Shown: positions 43,016 to 55,091 of the stretch, piece after piece | How the letters are laid out: each line of letters starts with the position of its first letter | Position numbering within the stretch: the first letter of the stretch is position 1 | Assembly: GCA_905160935.1 (NCBI GenBank) | Contig: CAJHZI010000091.1 | Span: 126,123 to 190,122, forward strand | DNA from: Enchytraeus crypticus | Lineage: Eukaryota; Annelida; Clitellata; Enchytraeida; Enchytraeidae | Reading direction: 5' to 3' | DNA length: 64,000 nt | Notes under the pieces: model-generated | Seen by the model: only the letters and a program-made list of their open reading frames with translations | Database searches by the model: none | What the model was told of the DNA's origin: nothing | Made by a program: the position numbers and the translations under genes

Positions 43016-45235
43016 ACTATAAACGTAACGCGAAACATGTTCCTTGACATGCACCTTCAGACCAATGCTAGAGACAACGAAAGGACAACGATCATAATTA
43101 CTATCATACTGACTATTAGAATTATACTTTTTTATACTATTTCTAGTGTAACAGTATTTTTGCTATATTGTTTATGATTATAATTATACTGACTTTGTTG
43201 GTATATATTCATATTAACATTTTCACGATGTGTTTTCATTAATAGCATTGAAATATCTGTAGATGTTTGTATTTATTGTAATTTGTGTTGCTTTTTCAGA
43301 TTTCGCTTTAAAAATGTACACTCAGGAAGGAGGATATGAAAGCTGGGATACTGAAATCAGACATAAAGTATTTACTATTATCTTGGCACTGATCGAATGA
43401 TGGCCTAATTTGTAACCCGAGTTTATTAAAGCATATAATGCACTTTCAAAGCAATATACACTTTATTATGAATTTTATGAAATGCAATAAGTCTTTAAAG
43501 CAATAATTTCATATTTGAACGCCATGAAATGATGCAATGGAAACGTGTTGTTATTTTAGTGTAAATATATTTTATTTGCGTATTTGTATATACACGTATA
43601 TTACCTTATTGCATAATTGTACTGCATTGCGTAATCGATCTTGGTGTATATTATAAATATTTGACACTGATTTGTAAATGGATAATGCTTTATTTTATTT
43701 ACTGTTATGATGTTGTGTTGAAGTCAACCGTAATATCGTATATCTAGTGAAATCGTGTATTCAAAGCAATAAAGAGTAGCAATAGATTTGTGAATATTAA
43801 TAATACAGACAAGAAAATGAAACAGAAAAAGGAAGTAACAATGTCGGGGTATTCTAAATATTTTTACATTTTGGGGTGTCTCATATTTAGTGCTAATTCA
43901 AAGACCTGACAACAATTTTAACATACTAACGAATTTGTTAATTTTCTTGTCTGTAGTAGTATATTGCGTAAATTTACTGTTTTGCATTGTTATATAGTTA
44001 TTTTGTTGACTTGCTTTGGTTTGAACAGGCTTGGTAAGTAGGCTTATCTGAAAGCATTAATCTTTAAAAATTTTTTAACTACGCCGATAAAAGATGCTCG
44101 CCTAATTTTTTTCAGAATGCCAAAAATTATCAATAGTTTACTATTTTATTAATCCGACATTGATATTTACAACTATTAAATTATTTTTTAGAAGGCCACT
44201 AATATTAATATCCATCGAGAGGAAGTAGGAAGTAAAGAAAAAATACAAGAACAGTAAATAATCAAGGAAACTACGTAACACGTTCGCCGTGGCATGCGTG
44301 CGGCTACACTAAAAACTAAATTTTTATCACATTTGCCATCTGTCAATCCCTGCAAAGGCTCCAAAATAATATTCATTTCTAAATTTGTTGAGTCGAATAG
44401 AGTCTGTTGAACTCTTTTCGATCTTACTCCACAAACCACATACCAAATATTTGCTGTTTTCTGATATCCTATTCTTATTAAAATTATTGAAATGTGTTGC
44501 AACATCTTCATAATGCTATGTTAGTCTTTCTTTGAGAAGACTTTTTGTATAAGTTTGTGATAAACCAAAATCAAGCAATCAAATATTTATTAAGCTGTTT
44601 TAAGTACATGTAGTTTAATTGGACTTATTGAAAGCAATGCTCTGTAATGAAAGCAATATTTATATACATGTATAAATTGTTCACTGCCTAGCATATTGTA
44701 CTATTGCGAGATTATTATTGATGCAAGAAACAAAGATTAAAATGAATTAAACTTGAGTTGCGTTTTGTCAAGTTATCTGTGGGATTACGCATTAATGCTC
44801 AATATGGCATATTTTACTTTCACGTTTGACATAGGCCTACGTATTTTAAAAGGTTTCTGTTAACTAGTATTTGATTAAATTTCCTGCTGATACTAACTTC
44901 TCTTTACTAGTTTTAATTTTTTACAAAAATTTAACTAGCTGTAAGTGCGTAGTTGTATTTCTGAAACTTGTTACATACTTGTATCCAACTGAGACGGTAT
45001 TAATTTTTGAAGACCGATAAACGTTACTACTGCATACAAAATAAAAATACACTTTGCACAGCATACTTGTCTATTTAATGTGTATATATAGAGTATAATT
45101 GTAATGTAGATTAATTATATCATGTGTACACATATACACTACACTTTGTCAGTCTAAAATATGCAATTATATGCAATTTATTTATTTCACACACATTGAT
45201 ATTTGTATATCGTATACAATGCTTTAAGAAATAGG
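43016..45235. other. AT-rich intergenic DNA
   Basis: Over 2 kb with no recognised gene or repeat. The longest frame, 44188-44511 on the minus strand, has no known domain and AT-driven composition. Confidence 0.45.
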
Positions 45236-45471
45236 AATAAGAATTGAATAGGACATAGTACAAAGAGAGATAGTTTATTAAAGGAGGTCATATAGGGCAG
45301 AATGGAAGGAAATAAAAGCAAAGCCAGACCGAGATTAGGTATGTTAGATGATTTAAAGATCCACTCTTATGAACATGTGGACATGACGAGCAAAGAAAAG
45401 AAGAGTTGAGACAAAGAAAAGTTAAGGCGTTATACATGTATACCATGGACCTGTCAGTATGCAGTACACTA

Positions 45472-45502
<31 letters not shown>

Positions 45503-45510
45503 AGAAAGAC
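45236..45510 (+). mobile_element. RTE-like LINE 3' fragment with long (GA)n tail
   Basis: Runs from AGAAATAGGAATAAGAATTG through AGACCGAGATTAGGTATGTT to CAGTACACTAAGAGAGAGAG. The (GA)n tail is about 28 bp, the longest among the copies. Several indels break the frame. Confidence 0.8.
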
Positions 45511-46555
45511 TGTAGGCTTATGCAAAATATTTGTTGGTATTACATGAATGTATGTATCGGTAAAGACATAAAGAAATCACATGTATCCCTTTCTTAAAAT
45601 ATCCTCTTAGAAAGGATTGCATTGTAAAATGCGATTGATGCAATACGGGCGGGTCTAATAAGATTTTTCGAGGCACTCAATAGCCATTGTATGAAAATCT
45701 CGACATATTTACGCAGAGATTTTAATTCAAAGACTCATTTTCTCCGCTGCGGATTTGTATCGACGTTCATGCAATCTGAATGGTTAGCACACGCGTAGAC
45801 TTGAGCGTTCATTTTCATTACTATCCAACGATATAATATTGACTAGACAATTTATATTATATCATTTGATCCAAGCATCTAATACTAAATTTGGATACAT
45901 ATAGCCGGTAGGGTAATGAAATCAACACATGCTTAGAATTCACCAACCAAGTGGCAGTAATGCAAGCAAGGAAATTAATACAACATAAAAATACAAACAG
46001 AATTAGGCATACACAAGAAATATAAAAGAATAAGGTTTACATGTAAATTACATGTAACTCTAAGGTCGTTTTACTACATGTACCAGAAACATCGTAGCGG
46101 CAAAATACTTTCAAATTATTTTCAAAATTTATTTATATGTGAAGCTTCCGATCTACTGATTAGTTTGGAGCTACTGAGACATTTTGCATTCAGGCAAGCC
46201 TCATTTCGTGCACGTATTTAGGATTAAGATTTTAGACTGTCGCTAACCATTAACCCGTTAATTTTAAATAAAAAGACAAGTAACTATGTCGTCTGTACAA
46301 CCAAATAAGACAAGGAAAACATTATTATTGAGAATAATGATGAATTACGATATCAAAATAATAGCGTCTACTTCCGTCTCGAACGGAATATATTTAATGT
46401 TAATTAAATCATTGGAGACTATTAAAAATTATTTGGAACTCAATCGTCGAGCTCACGTGCGAGAATTTAATCCTTCCATTTTAAACGCAATTTTTCTAAC
46501 ATCTTGACCATTCAAGAAATATCAATGCTATTTAGCCCAAATAATTTTATAATAA
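45511..46555. other. Intergenic, no gene recognised
   Basis: Mixed to AT-rich. The frame 46286-46507 has no domain. Nothing repeated was recognised. Confidence 0.4.
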
Positions 46556-46800
46556 TTAATACGAAATATTGCTACAAACATGGGCGTCCGCATTCGTTCC
46601 AACTAAAACTCTCCTCACCGGATGTAGAGATGAACTCGCTGAATGTTTGCTTGTTGAAGATTTCCGATTGAATGAAATATGGCGGAAAGCGAGACGAACA
46701 AAAGTAAATGGAATCGATACCTGGCGGAGGGCATTCAACAAGTATCTCATTTAAAGCATCACGTGCTGTATCTACAGGTGTATTTCTCATTTTCCGCAAT
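46556..46800. other. Complex island with overlapping open frames
   Basis: Non-repetitive sequence open in two frames on each strand. One plus-strand option starts at AATATGGCGG (46679) as MAESETNKSKWNRYLAEGIQ and could end at a CTACAG|GTGTAT donor near 46778, like a short first coding exon. No domain supports any option. Confidence 0.25.
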
Positions 46801-46944
46801 TACTATTGTACGACATTCAATAACAATCCTACTGTCATACATTCTCGAGTGCACTCGAATAATTATTTCATTCATTAAATAGGACTACGCCTCTCTACAT
46901 TAAGGTCTTACAGAGAGCATGCAATGCTTGTGCGCCTAGCTTCG

Positions 46945-46985
46945 ACTATATATACATATATATACATGAACATATACATATATAC

Positions 46986-47038
<53 letters not shown>

Positions 47039-47210
47039 GCCTATTGGTATATATAAACCTACATATAGTGTATATGTGGATATGTTGTATATATCAAATA
47101 TATCTATAATAAATAAATTAAATTAAATATAATAAACATAATACATGTAAATAGGGCCTATATATAATATTATATTATATAAATATATATATATATATAT
47201 ATATTCAATG
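46945..47210. repeat. (TA)n microsatellites
   Basis: ATATACATATATATACATG at 46948, a (TA)n block of about 46 bp ending at 47031 and another at 47180-47205. Confidence 0.9.
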
Positions 47211-47475
47211 AAGGTTTTATATAAACGAAACACAAGCAAAGGTAAACCGCACACTGCTTGATAATCTGAAAATCGCTTAATGTACCTGCTTAGCGGAGAG
47301 AAAATTGACTTAAGAGTCAATATTTGTAACTAAATTTCATATTTAAAAAATAAAATATCACTAACTAATAAAGTAAGTATTGCACATTCAGTAGAATTAA
47401 TCGCTTTTGATGCAACAATCCGTTTTTACGAAGTTATCCCGCTGGCTTGCTCCAATTTACTATATAACTGCTGAT
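47210..47475. repeat. Repeat 'D' copy
   Basis: ATATAAACGAAACACAAGCA at 47218-47240 and CGCTGGCTTGCTCCAATTTA at 47440-47460 are both found adjacent to each other at 24.93-24.99 kb. Here they are separated by about 200 bp. Confidence 0.5.
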
Positions 47476-47649
47476 TGAACAACACCATATATTAGTTTAG
47501 TATACTGTACTTGTAGAAGTCACTTTCACGTAGGGACTGTGTATCGCTGTTGCATGTACAAATGGGAAGTTAAATCTTTTACATTATCAGCAATATATTA
47601 ATATCTTTCCACACTAATTTAAAGCAGTTCATCAATAATTTGTTAAGTA

Positions 47650-47745
47650 TAAACTGTGATATGAAGAGGAAATCGGAAGACAGAGAAGAGTGGAGGAGTT
47701 ATATACCATAGACCTGTAGGTAGGCAGTACACTAAGAGAGAGAAA
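47650..47745 (+). mobile_element. RTE-like LINE 3' end fragment
   Basis: ATATGAAGAGGAAATCGGAA, GACAGAGAAGAGTGGAGG, then GTAGGCAGTACACTAAGAG. Confidence 0.75.
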
Positions 47746-48160
47746 CTGTGACATTAATTTGCTGAAATATTGTTCCTAAAGCACCTTTTGAGCTAAATTT
47801 CTCATTTGCACGAATATCGTTTCAATTTGTTAGACAACATCAATTCAGATAGGACGCTGTAGGTTAGCATGTACATGCACTTCGCTCAATCTGGACAAGT
47901 TGACCAGAATATGTTTATACATTCCTGAGCATTGTAAGTGGACTTGCCGTGTGGTGTAGCAGTAGAGGCTCCGAGCCAAGAATTGACAAATGGGGAGGAA
48001 CTCACCCTCCTGCATTACCACATGGTTCAATGGTTTTATTTAAGTCTTTTAACCACCACCCCCTGTCCACGTAAAACCCTCGCTACCTTTACATATTGAT
48101 CATATATGATCATGACAGGACACGAATCAAGACACCGTTATAGAAATTATTAATAGGTAT
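47746..48160. other. Intergenic, no gene recognised
   Basis: Mixed composition; a 61-codon minus-strand frame at 47845-48030 has no known domain. Confidence 0.4.
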
Positions 48161-48177
48161 AGAAATTATCGAAGTTT

Positions 48178-48605
48178 ATTGTTATTATTATTATTATTAT
48201 TGTTATTATTATTATTATATATATAATCTTTATTTCACCATTATATGGCAGATACAAATATACAAACAAACAAAACGAAACTAAAAATAAACGAAAAAGA
48301 CAGAAATTAGCCGATATGCACAAATTTAGTCTAACAGATTTGATAACATACATGTATTGTAAACCATATAATAAACAGTTTCATGTACTAATCAAAATTA
48401 GATGTAGATTCCGTCGTTAACATTTTTTCAAAGAAGTTCCACAGTTTAAATCTTATAGTAGCAACAGAATCATCATTTAAAATATTATATTTCCTTTGTA
48501 ATTTCTCAAACGCTAAGTAATCTAAATGATCCAAATCAATCCCTCTATTTAATTCACCGTCTTTAACTAGCTTATTTAAAAAATTCAATCTATTGTAATC
48601 ATACA
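48178..48605 (-). mobile_element. LINE 3' end (CR1/Jockey-like), degraded
   Basis: On the minus strand: NILYDYNRLNFLNKLV, DLDHLDYLAFEKLQRKYNIL and ATIRFKLWNFFEKM then stop. This resembles the extreme C terminus of a LINE reverse transcriptase. About 200 bp of 3' UTR follow, ending in ATGGTGAAATAAAGATT and an (ATA)n/(AAT)n tail. No catalytic part is present. Confidence 0.5.
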
Positions 48606-48609
48606 AAAT

Positions 48610-48985
48610 ATTTATTCTTATTAATATTATTATTATGACTATTATTATTACTACTACTACTATTACTATTACTATTATTATTTTTTTTGGGGGGAGGGTT
48701 TGATAAAAACGATTAAAGCAATACGAGGTCATCAATCGGCTTAAAAGAATTGTTGAAGCAGACTGCATTAAATCTTTGCTAAGTCATGGAAAGTATTTTC
48801 CAAAGAAAAGATGTCTCTCGCTTATCGCCGGTTTGCTCTGCAGTAAGTCTGCCTATGCCATAAATAAAGTCAACTCCTTCGGGATTCATCGGGCCCATGG
48901 ATTCAATGGCCCGATTATTATTATTATTATTATTATTATTAGTAGTAGTAGTAGTAGTAGTAGTATTTATTATTATTATTATATG
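48610..48985. repeat. (ATT)n/(AGT)n triplet microsatellites
   Basis: ATT/ACT triplets at 48612-48682 and an (ATT)n-(AGT)n-(ATT)n block at 48916-48980, flanking about 230 bp of mixed sequence. Confidence 0.9.
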
Positions 48986-49117
48986 AACCCTTATATATTC
49001 CAATGGAACTAAATTCAATCAGACTTCAAAGCTTCGAATAGAAAATATAGAAGACGATGATAACATCAGTTGCGACTATCAAAATGTTAGCAAAAACGCT
49101 TGAATCAACGGCTGAAA

Positions 49118-49135
49118 ACATACACACACGCACGC

Positions 49136-49184
<49 letters not shown>

Positions 49185-49191
49185 CGCAATG

Positions 49192-49237
<46 letters not shown>

Positions 49238-49283
49238 GTGTGCGTGTGTGCGTACATATATAATTATATATATATATTTACTG

Positions 49284-49314
<31 letters not shown>

Positions 49315-49336
49315 TACATGCATATATACATTATAC

Positions 49337-49379
<43 letters not shown>

Positions 49380-49380
49380 C
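49118..49380. repeat. (CA)n-(TA)n compound microsatellite
   Basis: (CACG)n/(CA)n at 49122-49168, then (TA)n blocks at 49169-49183, 49196-49236, 49262-49316 and 49340-49376. Confidence 0.95.
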
Positions 49381-49424
49381 CTATATGTATTCTGGTTTGC
49401 TACAGTCATAAGTCTAAACGAAGC

Positions 49425-49790
49425 TGTCACTTGGCTCAACCTCTGAGTCGCATTCGGAAAACCTCATAACTGAGGCGAGAGTTCCTCATACCTCCTCATC
49501 GTCTATGATGTCAGGCACTGCCCGTACGTGCCTCCCTACATGACCCCACGTGACCCACGCGCGGTGTGATGCGATAATTCCAGTCCCACAAGGCCGGGAC
49601 GAGCGGGACTAAGTTGATTTGTCGTGGCCAGGGGCAGACCGATAGAGTCGCCCGCTGGCTTACGTCACCCAAGATTGTCTGCCTGTTGTCTGGCAGGAAG
49701 GTCAGGGCGGGTCATCGGCAGCGGCGTTTATTCCTCAAGACACGCAATGAATTGTGACGTCTGACAGAAAACAGCCAAATAAAATCTGCT
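49425..49790. other. GC-rich, CpG-rich island
   Basis: The most GC-rich stretch of the window: CCCACGTGACCCACGCGCGG (about 49542), ACAAGGCCGGGACGAGCGGG (about 49589), GTCAGGGCGGGTCATCGGCA (about 49701). It contains CACGTG/CACGTGAC (E-box/CRE-like) and TTACGTCACC. There is no long frame and no repeat copy. It is a candidate promoter or enhancer; no adjacent gene start was identified. Confidence 0.4.
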
Positions 49791-49827
49791 CGGTTGACAG
49801 AGTGGGTACAGTTAGTACGTGGGTTCT

Positions 49828-49935
49828 CCCTCTATCTTAGTGTACTGCCTATCGGCAGGTCCCTGGTATATATAGCGCCTGTTTTCCTCTTCGTGTCCAC
49901 ATACGAGTTGATCTTTAAATCATCTGACATTTCTA
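49828..49935 (-). mobile_element. RTE-like LINE 3' end fragment
   Basis: TTAGTGTACTGCCTATCGGC, AGGTCCCTGGTATATATAGC and TTCGTGTCCACATACGAG, ending at TTTAAATCATCTGACAT. Confidence 0.75.
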
Positions 49936-50565
49936 ATCTCTATCGGTCTCTATTCCTCTTTCCTTTCACTTTGCGATGATATCCTTTAGTAAACAATCTC
50001 GCTTTGGAATGTCCTATCCAGTACTTCTTCCTGTTTCTATAATATTTATTATGGATCTTACTGAAGAGAAGTAAAACATAAAATTTTCACTTGAGGATGG
50101 TTGAAATACAATATTTACAATTTTGGAGGTTTATAAAAGGTTTTATTACCCAGTTTCTTTCACAAATTTCCAAATAGAAAATTATGGCTTAGATCTGTTT
50201 TCCATTAATTCATTTACTGCACAAACTGGAATGCTAGTTCTCCTAGTTGTCTTAATTTAAGCAATATCTTAGTATAGCTAGCAGTCTTTAACTAAGCAGG
50301 TTCTGCATTGTATTGGTCTATTTATTAGCAATGGAACTTACGTTGAATTCTATTTAATAAACACTAGTAAAGGTTGGACAAACCTTTGCTAAAAATCATA
50401 ATCATACAACAATAATAAAGTAGTAAAATATAAAACTATAAAATGCAAAAAACAATGCAAAAAAACGTGATGGTGATTCTTGAAATCATGAGAGATCTAG
50501 GCAAACATTTATTAACTAAAGAGAGAAAATACTGTATTTATCTATGATCATTATAAAGCATGCAA
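49936..50565. other. AT-rich intergenic DNA
   Basis: No gene or repeat family was recognised. Confidence 0.45.
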
Positions 50566-50569
50566 AGCA

Positions 50570-50845
50570 GCATGTCAGTAGAAACATAGAGCATGGACCT
50601 GCCACTTGACAGAACACTAAAGCCAAACAGAGATCAATGAGCAATAAATATGTAGTCAATTATTTATCTCTCTCTCTCTCAGTCCACTGCCTATTGGCAG
50701 TTCCATAGCATGTATGTATCTCCTCCACATATATCCATCTTACGCTTTTCTCATCAAATCAACATAAGAACAAGCTCTCATCCAGCATCCCAAGTCTCGG
50801 TCTTCCTGTATCCTTCATTCCATCCATTCTTGAAACAGGACAAAA
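50570..50845. mobile_element. Two inverted RTE-like LINE 3' ends facing each other
   Basis: 50570-50630 is a plus-strand ending (GAGCATGGACCTGCCACTTG, ACAGAACACTAAAG). 50660-50840 is a minus-strand copy with (GA)n at its end (CTCTCTCTCTCTCAGTCCAC, TGCCTATTGGCAGTTCC) that extends into the GRGRPRLG region. Their 3' ends point at each other about 30 bp apart. Confidence 0.65.
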
Positions 50846-51420
50846 ACGTTTGAAGCAGCAAAGCAACCTTGTGTGCGAACCATAGCCGCTCTCGGATGCA
50901 TCAGCTGACACGATGCAAAGACTAATTACGTCTTTTTACAATAATTTCGTGTAAAATTTCTGAAGTTAACAAGAAAATGTGGCTAGTTTGAAGAGCTTGT
51001 ACCTATGGATCAGTCTTGGAACATTTCTATCGGAAATTCCGTGAACTGGCTTCATATATAAAATCCGTAATGCATCTTCTCCGGATGAAGCTGGAATATC
51101 AATAAAGTAGACAGAGTGCTAATTATTGAGAGAAAGCGTCCTGAACCCTCTCACATATTCCTTCATTCTAACTTTTCAGTTGAAAGAGCTGCACGATTAA
51201 TATCTCCAGTAAAGGTTAAGAAGGCTTTGTGAGAATTTACAGCAATTTATGAAATGGTAGGTATCACATTAGTTGATATGCAGGAGAAAAAGTTTGAATA
51301 TCCTCCTGGCTGCTTCTCATGACAATTACAGTTATCGTCAATGACAACAATGAGCACTATGGAACCGAAGTAAACCTTATGAAAAAAGCAGTAAAATCCT
51401 AGATCGTTGTAAATCCGGAG
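50846..51420. other. Intergenic, no gene recognised
   Basis: Mixed composition. A short stretch near 51330 (ATCGTCAATGACAACAATGA) resembles part of repeat 'G'. Confidence 0.4.
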
Positions 51421-51422
51421 AA

Positions 51423-51657
51423 CCAGTTCAAAGATAAGGAATTAAAGAAAATAGAAAAAATAGAAGTAAAGGGAAGTCCGTAAAAAGGAGGCTACGTAAG
51501 GCCAGTTCAAAGATAAAGAATTAGAAAAATAGTAACAAATTGAAGTAAAGGGAAGTCCGTAAAAAGGAGGCTACGTAAGGCCAGTTCAAAGATAAGGAAT
51601 TAAAGAAAATAGAAACAAATTGAAGTAAAGGTAAGTCCGTAAAAAGGAGGCTACGTA
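51423..51657. repeat. 79-bp minisatellite, three copies
   Basis: Units start at CCAGTTCAAAGATAA (51423, 51502, 51581), and each contains GGAAGTCCGTAAAAAGGAG or a close variant and GCTACGTA. The spacing is exactly 79 bp in both intervals, with only a few substitutions between units. Confidence 0.95.
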
Positions 51658-51659
51658 TT

Positions 51660-52295
51660 AGAACCCGGTACAGCGACCCCTGCCCTAAACCTATTGATAC
51701 AAACGCAGAAATTAAACTTAGCTACTCAGTTGCTGCCCCAAAATACATGAAATGCTGAATTGCCGCAAAAAATAAATCAACCTAAGATTCACTATTTTGG
51801 GGCGTGAGTTCACTGATGGACTAAGAGAGGGGACGGGGTGGGAGGAGGTTCAGTTGACTAAGTTGGCGACCCGTTCACACATTACTATCGTTAGGAAGTC
51901 ATGTTCTGTAAACAACAGGCTCTGTTTGCAGTCGACTCCTTCACATCTTTCTAGTCCAGTATGCTGCAATAAGAAATCCAAGTGACTGTGAGATTTAAAT
52001 GAGATCCGCTCAGAATTTATAGAATCTTCTTTGTTTTATTTAGATCAATCAAAAGAAGATCCATGAGACGAGTAAATAATATATTGAATGCGAATAAAAG
52101 CTCACACTTATTTATAGCACCATGAAATTGCTAGATAATATTACATAAAAATAGTTACATGTATAACCTAATACTATAACATTGCTGGACATTATATGAA
52201 AATGTTTAAAGCCTACAGATTCATGCAAGGCGATATATACGACATGGATGATTGGAATACTTTGTTGTTAATTTCAGTGTTAAGTGCTCAGTAAC
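51660..52295. other. Intergenic, no gene recognised
   Basis: The frame 51797-51985 (plus) has no known domain; the remainder is AT-rich. Confidence 0.4.
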
Positions 52296-52368
52296 GTAAC
52301 GTCCCTGACATAATCCTCAAATGAGGAAACTGACGTTAAACCTTTATTAATATTAATATTAACTCAAG
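52296..52368 (+). mobile_element. L2 3'-end fragment
   Basis: AACGTCCCTGACATAATCCTC, ATGAGGAAACTGACGTTAAA, CCTT, then (ATTAAT)n. It carries the CTGACG variant that is also typical of SINE A tails. Confidence 0.75.
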
Positions 52369-52466
52369 CAATTAAAGTCCACTCTGACGATTGGCTTTCA
52401 CAGCGTACGTTTCACAGATCACACTCAAAACAACTGTTATACACGCTGTGTAGAAACAAATAGAAC

Positions 52467-52469
<3 letters not shown>

Positions 52470-52527
<58 letters not shown>

Positions 52528-52545
52528 CCAGAGAGCGAGACAGAT
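52470..52545. repeat. (GA)n microsatellite
   Basis: About 54 bp of pure GA followed by GACAGCCAGAGAGCGAGACAG. Confidence 0.95.
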
Positions 52546-52799
52546 AGTTCAGCTTTCTCTCGTAAATGCTCAATATTAATATTTACTCTTAGCTACATTC
52601 AAAAACAGCTAGTGTGCACTAGACATGTAAACATGAACAGTAGCATAAACCAAAAACAAATTTAAAATTTTTAAAGTTCTAAAAAACTGATCAATAAAAA
52701 TAAAGCAAAAATGTCGATTAACTTTGCTCCCCAATTCAATTAACTTTGCTTCTTCATATTCTTCCAAAGCTGCGATGCTCTATTTGTCGCAACGATCTG

Positions 52800-53010
52800 C
52801 TGAAGTTGTGTGGGAACTCTACAACAATAGCACAACAACAATTAGAGTGTTACTGTCATCTATGACAACAGCGAGCACAGCGATCTCCTGACGACGAGTA
52901 GAAACCCTACCCAACAATACCATAACAACAATTAAAGTGCTACTGTCATCCTGGACAACTTCATGCACAACTATCTGCTGAAGATCAGCAGGAACCCTTT
53001 CACAATCCAA
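52800..53010. repeat. Repeat 'G', two tandem units
   Basis: ACAACAATTAGAGTGTTACT...CAGCGAGCACAGCGATCTCC and ACAACAATTAAAGTGCTACT...CATGCACAACTATCTGC form two diverged units of about 85 bp, related to 22.59-22.64 kb. The minus-strand frame across them (52819-53010) follows from the duplication and is not considered coding. Confidence 0.65.
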
Positions 53011-53149
53011 ATATTAATACAATAGTGCTGTAAAGCCAAGCGTTAAGTTAAAATAAGGACTGGCAACAGGTTTACTTGATTCGTATCTCTCATTAGATAA
53101 CTCTAGTGTTTTAAATTATCCGTACAGCTGTGGAACCATAAAAATTGGG

Positions 53150-53151
53150 GA

Positions 53152-53233
<82 letters not shown>

Positions 53234-53240
53234 CCTACAT

Positions 53241-53286
<46 letters not shown>

Positions 53287-53308
53287 TATATATTTATTTA
53301 TGCACGTT

Positions 53309-53346
<38 letters not shown>
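53150..53346. repeat. (TA)n microsatellite, nearly 200 bp
   Basis: Three (TA)n blocks (53154-53232, 53250-53282, 53315-53346). The last begins about a dozen bases inside the intron after the last bestrophin exon found. Confidence 0.95.
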
Positions 53347-53349
<3 letters not shown>

Positions 53350-53357
53350 CGACAGAC

Positions 53358-53815
53358 CTTATTGGGAGCGCCGAGCCCAGGAACATATTGGTCTTGGACT
53401 TCATGGATTCGTCTATGTAAGGAATCTCAACGGTCGGCCTACCCCAGTGCTTGTCCATTCTAACATCAGGCGCGGTATTGGCTAAATGATCCACCATCAG
53501 AAACACCTCCTAAACTCTCACACAATCAAATGCACTTACGATAAGATTGCAACTACTTTTTTAAATTTTTAAATGCAAAAAAGCAAAATTAATCATTACT
53601 AGATGTAACACCGGCAATATTACGCCATACTGAGATTGACGAGGTTGCTCGCAAGTTTATGATCGTTTGATAAGTTAACGACTGCTTCTTCAGCCTGGAT
53701 TGCCGTTAAGTAGGAGAGTACTAAATGATTATATTTGAGAAATTTGTTTTGTTGTGAATTACAAGAAAAAATTTCATCTGAAATCAAATGTCAGGCAGGT
53801 ACAACTAATGCCATA

Positions 53816-53849
<34 letters not shown>

Positions 53850-54778
53850 GTTCTGACTCTCCTAGTCGCTTTCTTTAGTTCTTTGTTTTACCAGAAATAC
53901 TACTACTATAAATGATTAGTACTTATGACCGATTATAACACGGTAATAACCGTTTTCTACAATTTATTCGCCTAGGAAGACTATTACTCAAGACGGCCGT
54001 TGTAATCGAGAACCCATACGCTTAATTGGCTGTGTGCATGATATGCGGCGCCCGATTAACGGTCTTCTGATTTTAAAGGCCCTTTAAAAATTGTAATATT
54101 TGCCTGTGAAAGTTTATAGGGCCTAAGCGTTAAAGAAATGAAACCTAAAGAACTATATAAAAATGTAATGTTATATAGTGAACACTTGCTAAATGATCAA
54201 CATGTCCATTTTACATAATTTTATTATTATTCTATTAATATGAAGCTGAAATTGAGGCTGAAGCCAAGTTTAACGTCAGTTTTTTGCTCGATAGCAGGTC
54301 AGTGATGGCGAGAGTACCAGATTTAAACCCTGCACCTACTGCTCCGCTGTCGAACAGCTTGCCAAAAAGTCACCGTCTCAGAATATATGCCAACATAGAA
54401 ATACTTAAACGCAGACTCAAATATAATATGCTGGACGAATTGTTAACTACTGAGTTTAAGCTTAGACTCTGGTTTAGCGGTTACCTCAATTTGTCGATCA
54501 ATCAGATTGTTCAAATCAAAATCATCGTCGTCGTGCCCGAATGGATTCATCATCACCACAGCCATCTGTCGCAAAAGTGAAAAGAATCAATCAATAAATT
54601 AGTCAAAAAACTTATTATACATATATATATACATATATATATACATGTATATATGTATTTATATAAGAATATATTTGTATATGTATATTAAATATATACA
54701 AATAAAGAAAGTCTATTCGTATCCCGACCCAAGATAAACTGGGATTTAAGGGAAGATGATGATGATGAGGATGATGAC

Positions 54779-54835
<57 letters not shown>

Positions 54836-55037
54836 GTTATATAGCCATTTTCTAGGGGGATTCTGCTTAAGACGAGGTGGGCCTCTATGCCTTCCTCAGC
54901 TGGTATATAACTACAAGAATGAGTATTGCTAGATGATTTAAAGTTCTACTCATATGTAGACATGAGGAGGAAAAAGGAAGACAGAGAAGAGTGGAGGCCA
55001 TGCCATGGACCTTCCAATTTGCCAGTAGGCAGTGCAT

Positions 55038-55091
<54 letters not shown>

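Noticed and set aside
46679..46882. First coding exon MAESETNKSKWNRY as a confident gene
   Set aside because: Several frames on both strands are open in the same segment and no domain, homologous motif or partner exon was recognised; kept only as an island of interest.
51423..51657. CRISPR-like direct repeats
   Set aside because: Three contiguous 79-bp tandem units without unique spacers, in an animal genome: a minisatellite.
52819..53010. Minus-strand frame as bestrophin C-terminal exon
   Set aside because: It is two units of a dispersed repeat also present at 22.6 kb, with no bestrophin-like sequence.
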